A stretch of DNA of 7,335 bases. Source: Elusimicrobiota bacterium (lineage in GTDB: Bacteria > Elusimicrobiota > Elusimicrobia > Elusimicrobiales > UBA9959). A model generated the notes under the pieces. It saw nothing but the letters and a program-made list of their open reading frames with translations, did no database searches and had not been told where the DNA came from. Of the stretch, positions 4,463 through 7,335 are shown piece after piece. Numbering within the stretch: position 1 is the first letter of the stretch; every line of letters begins with the position of its first letter. A program made the position numbers and the translations under genes. The stretch covers positions 1-7,335 of the forward strand of contig DAOWGR010000032.1 of NCBI GenBank assembly GCA_030637365.1, in the 5' to 3' direction.

Positions 4463-7279
4463 TTGAGAATTGAAGAAAAACTTAAAAAAATAATAAATGA
4501 GAAAGTGCTTGTTTTGGATGGCGCTATGGGCACTTATCTTTCCGGATTTAATCTTAAGGCTGAAGATTTTAAAGGGTTTGACGGTTTAAATGAATATCTT
4601 TCAATATCAAAGCCGGAAATAATCAAACAAGTTCACCTTGATTATCTTAAAGCGGGAGCGGATATAATTGAGACAAACACTTTTGGCGCGAATGGAATAA
4701 TTTTAAAAGAATACGGTCTTGAAGACAAGGTTAAAGAATTAAATATCGCTTCGGTTAAACTTGCCAAAGATGCCGCGCTTGAATATTCAAGCGAAGAACA
4801 TCCGAGATTTGTCGCGGGTTCAATCGGTCCGACCACGAAATCGCTTTTTGTGACCGGCGGCATAAGTTTTGAGGAATTTTCAGATATTTATTTTGAGCAG
4901 ATTTCAGCTTTAATTGAAGGCGGAGCTGATCTTCTTATGATTGAGACCGCTCATGATATTTTAAATATTAAGGCGGCTTTTGCCGCGGCTATCAGGGCTT
5001 TTAAAAAATATTCTTTAGAATTGCCTATTATAGTTTCCGTGACTATGGATAATAAAAATGCCATGCTTAGCGGGCAGGCTGTGGAAGCGATGTATGTTTC
5101 ATTGGAGCATTTTCCATTGTTTGCTTTGGGCTTTAATTGTTCAACAGGGCCTAAAGATATGGCCTTGCGTCTTGAGAGTCTTTCCAAAATTTCAAAATTT
5201 CCGGTTTTTGTTATGCCGAATGCCGGCTTGCCGGATGAAAACGGCGCGTATAATGAAAGTCCGGAAGAATTTTCCGGAACTCTTTCGGCTTATGCCTCAA
5301 AAAAATATTTGAATATAGCCGGGGGCTGTTGCGGAACAGGGCCGGAGCATATTAAAGCTTTGTCCGAGAAATTAAAAAATATAAAGCCGCGCGAGCCGTT
5401 GAAGGAAACATCCTGGGCCATAAGCGGCATAGAACCTTTATTTTATGATGAAATAGAACCTCCGATATTGGCCGGAGAAAGGAATAATTCCATAGGCAGT
5501 AAAAAATTCAGAGATATTGTCTCCGCCGGCAATTGGGATGAAGCTGTCGGGCTGGCGAAAGCGCAGATTAAGGCTGGAGCGCATATGCTGGATATATGCC
5601 TTTCAAATCCCGAGAGAAATGAGCTTGAGGACGCGCGGATTTTCCTGCCCAAAATATTTCATTCTTTAAGAGCTCCCATAATGATTGATACTACGGATAT
5701 AAAGGTTATGGAAGAAGCCCTTAAAATGGCTCCGGGTAAATGTGTTTTAAATTCCGTAAACTTTGAATTTGGCGATAAAAAACCCGCTCAAGTGGCTCAG
5801 CTTATGAAGCTTTACGGAGCGAAAGCGGTTTTTGGCGTTATTGATGAAAATAAGGAAAGGGGTTTGCCTCTGACATGCGAGCGAAAGATGCTGGTGGCAA
5901 AAAGGGGCTATAAGTTTTTTACCGAAGAATGCGACATAAGCGGCGGGGATATAATTTTTGACGCTTTGGTTTTTCCTGTTGCTGTCGGAGAAGATTATAA
6001 CCGGTCCGCTCAAGAGACATTAAAAGCCATTACTCAAATGAAAAAAGAATTTCCGCTTTCAAAAACCGTATTGGGGATAAGCAATGTTTCTTTTGGTCTT
6101 CCTCCCAAGGGGCGGGAGATTTTAAATTCGGTTTTTCTTCATCATGCTGTAAAAGCCGGCCTTGATATGGCAATCGTAAATACTCAAAAGCTTAAGCGAT
6201 ACGCTCTTATAAAGAAGGAGGAAATAAAATTTGCCGAAGATTTGATTTTTGCCGCCAATCCGGATGCTGTAAAGGTTTTCGCGGACTATTTTAGAGGCAA
6301 GAAAACGGAAGTCTCAATTAGCGATGTTCTTGAAAATATTGAGCCCGAAGAAAAGCTTTACAGGCATATTTTGGAAGGAATAAAATCCGGCATTGAAAGC
6401 GCTATCAGCGAACTTCTTAAGAAAAAGCGGCCAATGGATATAATAAACGGGCCTGTTTTAAAAGCTATGGGGGAAGTGGGGAAACTTTTTGCTAAAGGGG
6501 ATTTAATAGTGACGGAAGTTTTGCAGAGCGCTGAAACCGTTAAAAAAGCGGTGGAGGCTTTGGCTCCCGCGTTAAAATCCATGAATATTCCCAAAAGAGG
6601 AAAAATTTTACTTGCAACCGTTAAAGGCGATGTTCACGATATAGGCAAGAATTTGGTGAGTATAATTTTTGAAAGCAATGGTTTTGAAGTGATAGACTTG
6701 GGGGTTAAAGTTCCGCCTGAAATCATAGTGGAAAACGCTTTAAAAGAAAACCCCGATTTTATAGGCTTATCGGGGCTTCTTGTGCGTTCAACGGAGCAAA
6801 TGACCATAACGGCGCGCGAGCTCGCGAAAGCCGATATTTCAAAACCGCTTCTTCTCGGCGGAGCCGCTTTAACCGGAAAATTTGTTGATTCAAATATAGT
6901 TCCGATATATAAAGGCGAAGTTTTTTATTCATCAGACGCTATGGATGGTTTAAATACGGCGCTTAAAATCAGGGTGTCCGCCACTACGGCGATGTCGGAC
7001 ATGGAGGGTAGAGGTGAGAGGGCGGAGGGAAAAGCATCCGTTGCGCGGCAGGCGGCAGGTTGCAGCTTACCTGCCACCGCAACTTCAACAAGAAAACCGA
7101 ATAAAAAATATTTTCCCGATGAAATTCCGGTTCCCGGGGATTTGGACAGGCATTTTTTTGACAGTTATTGTTTGAATGAGCTTTTTAATAATCTCAATGA
7201 AGATGTGTTTTATTCGCGGTTTTTAAAGTTAAAAAAAAAACGATACGAAAAAGATGGAAGAAACAAAGAAAAATATTGA
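4463..7279 (+). CDS. metH: Cobalamin-dependent methionine synthase, frame broken in the reactivation domain
   Basis: MetH moves a methyl group from methyltetrahydrofolate through methylcobalamin to homocysteine, giving methionine and THF in the cytosol. Numbering is from TTG (938 aa). Residues 1-305 are the homocysteine domain, with LDGAMGT near the start and zinc ligands Cys226 (GFNCSTGP) and Cys289-Cys290 (GGCCGT). About 320-610 is the pterin-binding domain: AGERNNSIGSKKF (the usual Thr of GERTN is Asn), MIDTTD, LNSVN, DALVFPV, SNVSFGLPP. About 625-710 is the B12 cap. About 710-836 is the B12 domain, with GDVHDIGKN and His725 as lower cobalt ligand. A foreign-looking segment spans about 837-875. 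The first 35-40 residues of the SAM-dependent reactivation domain follow (PVPGDLDRHFFDSY to FLKLKKK). The frame then ends in a lysine-rich tail and a TGA, while the expected continuation lies in the +1 frame beyond the A10 run. E. coli MetH is 1227 aa, so nearly 300 residues are missing. The pterin-domain motifs resemble the non-proteobacterial MetH type. Confidence 0.93.
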   Translation: MRIEEKLKKIINEKVLVLDGAMGTYLSGFNLKAEDFKGFDGLNEYLSISKPEIIKQVHLDYLKAGADIIETNTFGANGIILKEYGLEDKVKELNIASVKLAKDAALEYSSEEHPRFVAGSIGPTTKSLFVTGGISFEEFSDIYFEQISALIEGGADLLMIETAHDILNIKAAFAAAIRAFKKYSLELPIIVSVTMDNKNAMLSGQAVEAMYVSLEHFPLFALGFNCSTGPKDMALRLESLSKISKFPVFVMPNAGLPDENGAYNESPEEFSGTLSAYASKKYLNIAGGCCGTGPEHIKALSEKLKNIKPREPLKETSWAISGIEPLFYDEIEPPILAGERNNSIGSKKFRDIVSAGNWDEAVGLAKAQIKAGAHMLDICLSNPERNELEDARIFLPKIFHSLRAPIMIDTTDIKVMEEALKMAPGKCVLNSVNFEFGDKKPAQVAQLMKLYGAKAVFGVIDENKERGLPLTCERKMLVAKRGYKFFTEECDISGGDIIFDALVFPVAVGEDYNRSAQETLKAITQMKKEFPLSKTVLGISNVSFGLPPKGREILNSVFLHHAVKAGLDMAIVNTQKLKRYALIKKEEIKFAEDLIFAANPDAVKVFADYFRGKKTEVSISDVLENIEPEEKLYRHILEGIKSGIESAISELLKKKRPMDIINGPVLKAMGEVGKLFAKGDLIVTEVLQSAETVKKAVEALAPALKSMNIPKRGKILLATVKGDVHDIGKNLVSIIFESNGFEVIDLGVKVPPEIIVENALKENPDFIGLSGLLVRSTEQMTITARELAKADISKPLLLGGAALTGKFVDSNIVPIYKGEVFYSSDAMDGLNTALKIRVSATTAMSDMEGRGERAEGKASVARQAAGCSLPATATSTRKPNKKYFPDEIPVPGDLDRHFFDSYCLNELFNNLNEDVFYSRFLKLKKKRYEKDGRNKEKY
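6975..7001. repeat. Imperfect inverted repeat 1 of the metH insert
   Basis: The left arm tgtccgcca (6975-6983) pairs with the right arm tgtcggaca (6993-7001) over nine positions with one mismatch, leaving a nine-base loop (ctacggcga). The outer six base pairs, tgtccg/cggaca, are perfect. It marks the left end of the GC-rich block. Confidence 0.6.
7054..7075. repeat. Perfect inverted repeat 2 of the metH insert
   Basis: The arms ggcaggt (7054-7060) and acctgcc (7069-7075) are perfectly complementary over seven bases around an eight-base loop (tgcagctt). After one mismatch two further G-C pairs are possible. No T-tract follows on the top strand and the hairpin is inside a reading frame, so it is not called a terminator. 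Confidence 0.65.
7231..7240 (+). other. Run of ten A's: likely metH frameshift site
   Basis: Ten consecutive A's lie where the MetH frame stops matching the family. The frame carrying the family-like continuation has its own stop (taa) at 7230-7232, and the MetH frame stops at 7277-7279, so any frame change must fall between about 7233 and 7276. The run fills the left side of that interval. Nine A's (or twelve) would join the two parts into one open frame. The shift is therefore +1 relative to the sequence given. Confidence 0.7.
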
Positions 7280-7335
7280 TGAAATAAAAAAAAATATCAT
7301 TCAAAATAAAATCATTAAGCCAAAGGGCGTTTATA
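7254..7335 (+). CDS. Continuation of the MetH reactivation domain in the +1 frame, partial
   Basis: Reading from ATG 7254 in the frame +1 to metH gives an open, lysine-rich helical stretch ending IIKPKGVY at the window edge. In MetH reactivation domains this position normally carries a charged helix followed by a segment like L-x-P-K-A-V-Y-G-Y-F-P, so the last eight residues are a good match to the expected continuation. If a real split gene exists, ATG 7254 would be a plausible start: the overlap with metH is 26 bases and the ribosome binding site is weak. If the A10 run is an indel, this is simply the next part of metH. Separate reactivation-domain proteins are known beside MetH in Thermotoga. 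Here, however, the first 35-40 residues of the domain stay on the upstream side of the break, which argues against a clean domain split. The gene runs off the window. Confidence 0.5.
   Translation, partial: MEETKKNIDEIKKNIIQNKIIKPKGVY

Larger units (their letters stand above)
6971..7088 (+). repeat. Putative palindromic repeat element inserted in frame in metH
   Basis: This block is GC-rich (72 of 110 bases at 6971-7080, against 17 of 60 at 7201-7260). It is G-rich at 7001-7030, holds two inverted repeats and a tandem gcggcag heptamer (7045-7058), and encodes a low-complexity run starting RVSATTAMSDMEGRGERAEG. That run has no counterpart in the MetH linkers I know. It sits exactly between the end of the B12 domain (DGLNTALKI) and the start of the reactivation region (KYFPDEIPVPGDL), where extra residues would be tolerated. 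No transposase, and no target-site duplication I could recognise, is present. The ends are approximate. It behaves like a small palindromic element that keeps the host frame open, comparable in idea to Rickettsia palindromic elements. A merely variable linker is the alternative. Confidence 0.55.

Noticed and set aside
5058..5312. Alternative top-strand frame inside metH
   Set aside because: It overlaps the zinc-binding region of the homocysteine domain in another frame and has no ribosome binding site or recognisable product.
7054..7075. Hairpin as an intrinsic terminator for metH
   Set aside because: It lies inside a continuous coding frame, is not followed by a T-run, and conserved MetH sequence continues downstream.
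1..7335. tRNA, rRNA, riboswitch (B12 or SAM) or CRISPR features
   Set aside because: None was recognisable. The gaps between genes are at most 75 bp, leaving no room for a B12 riboswitch ahead of metH.

Overview
The window is an AT-rich bacterial stretch (about 27-47% GC in the 60-base lines I counted). It carries five same-strand genes packed end to end, plus the start of a sixth reading frame at the right edge. TGA is used as an ordinary stop at 3650-3652, and a complete release factor 2 is encoded. This excludes the UGA-recoded lineages (Mycoplasma-type, SR1/Gracilibacteria). The MetH sequence resembles the non-proteobacterial type. Together with the class III cyclase/TPR fusion and weak Shine-Dalgarno sites, this suggests an uncultivated or deep-branching bacterium, but I cannot name the phylum from sequence alone.

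Layout: 1-564 is an unrecognised 187-aa basic protein with lower GC than its neighbours. It is followed by a 75-bp gap. prfB (640-1764) encodes RF2 without the usual programmed frameshift. After 22 bp comes a 621-aa soluble protein (1787-3652) with an N-terminal class III nucleotidyl cyclase domain and a C-terminal array of seven 50-residue TPR-like repeats. Its stop overlaps the start of a TatD-family metal-dependent hydrolase (3649-4461) as ATGA. One base after the TatD stop, a TTG start with a good ribosome binding site opens a cobalamin-dependent methionine synthase (4463-7279). The tight spacing from prfB onwards suggests one transcription unit. Its products (translation termination, a possible signalling protein, a hydrolase, methionine synthesis) do not form one obvious pathway.

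The most unusual part is the 3' end of metH. About 118 bp at 6971-7088 is GC-rich (72 of 110 bases counted), contains two inverted repeats and a tandem heptamer, and encodes a low-complexity segment exactly at the junction between the B12 domain and the reactivation domain. It looks like a palindromic repeat element inserted in frame. About 140 bp downstream the reading frame breaks at a run of ten A's (7231-7240). The expected reactivation-domain sequence continues in the +1 frame to the window edge. The annotated stop at 7279 is therefore probably the result of an indel, a decay mutation, a split gene or transcriptional slippage, and not the natural end of the protein.
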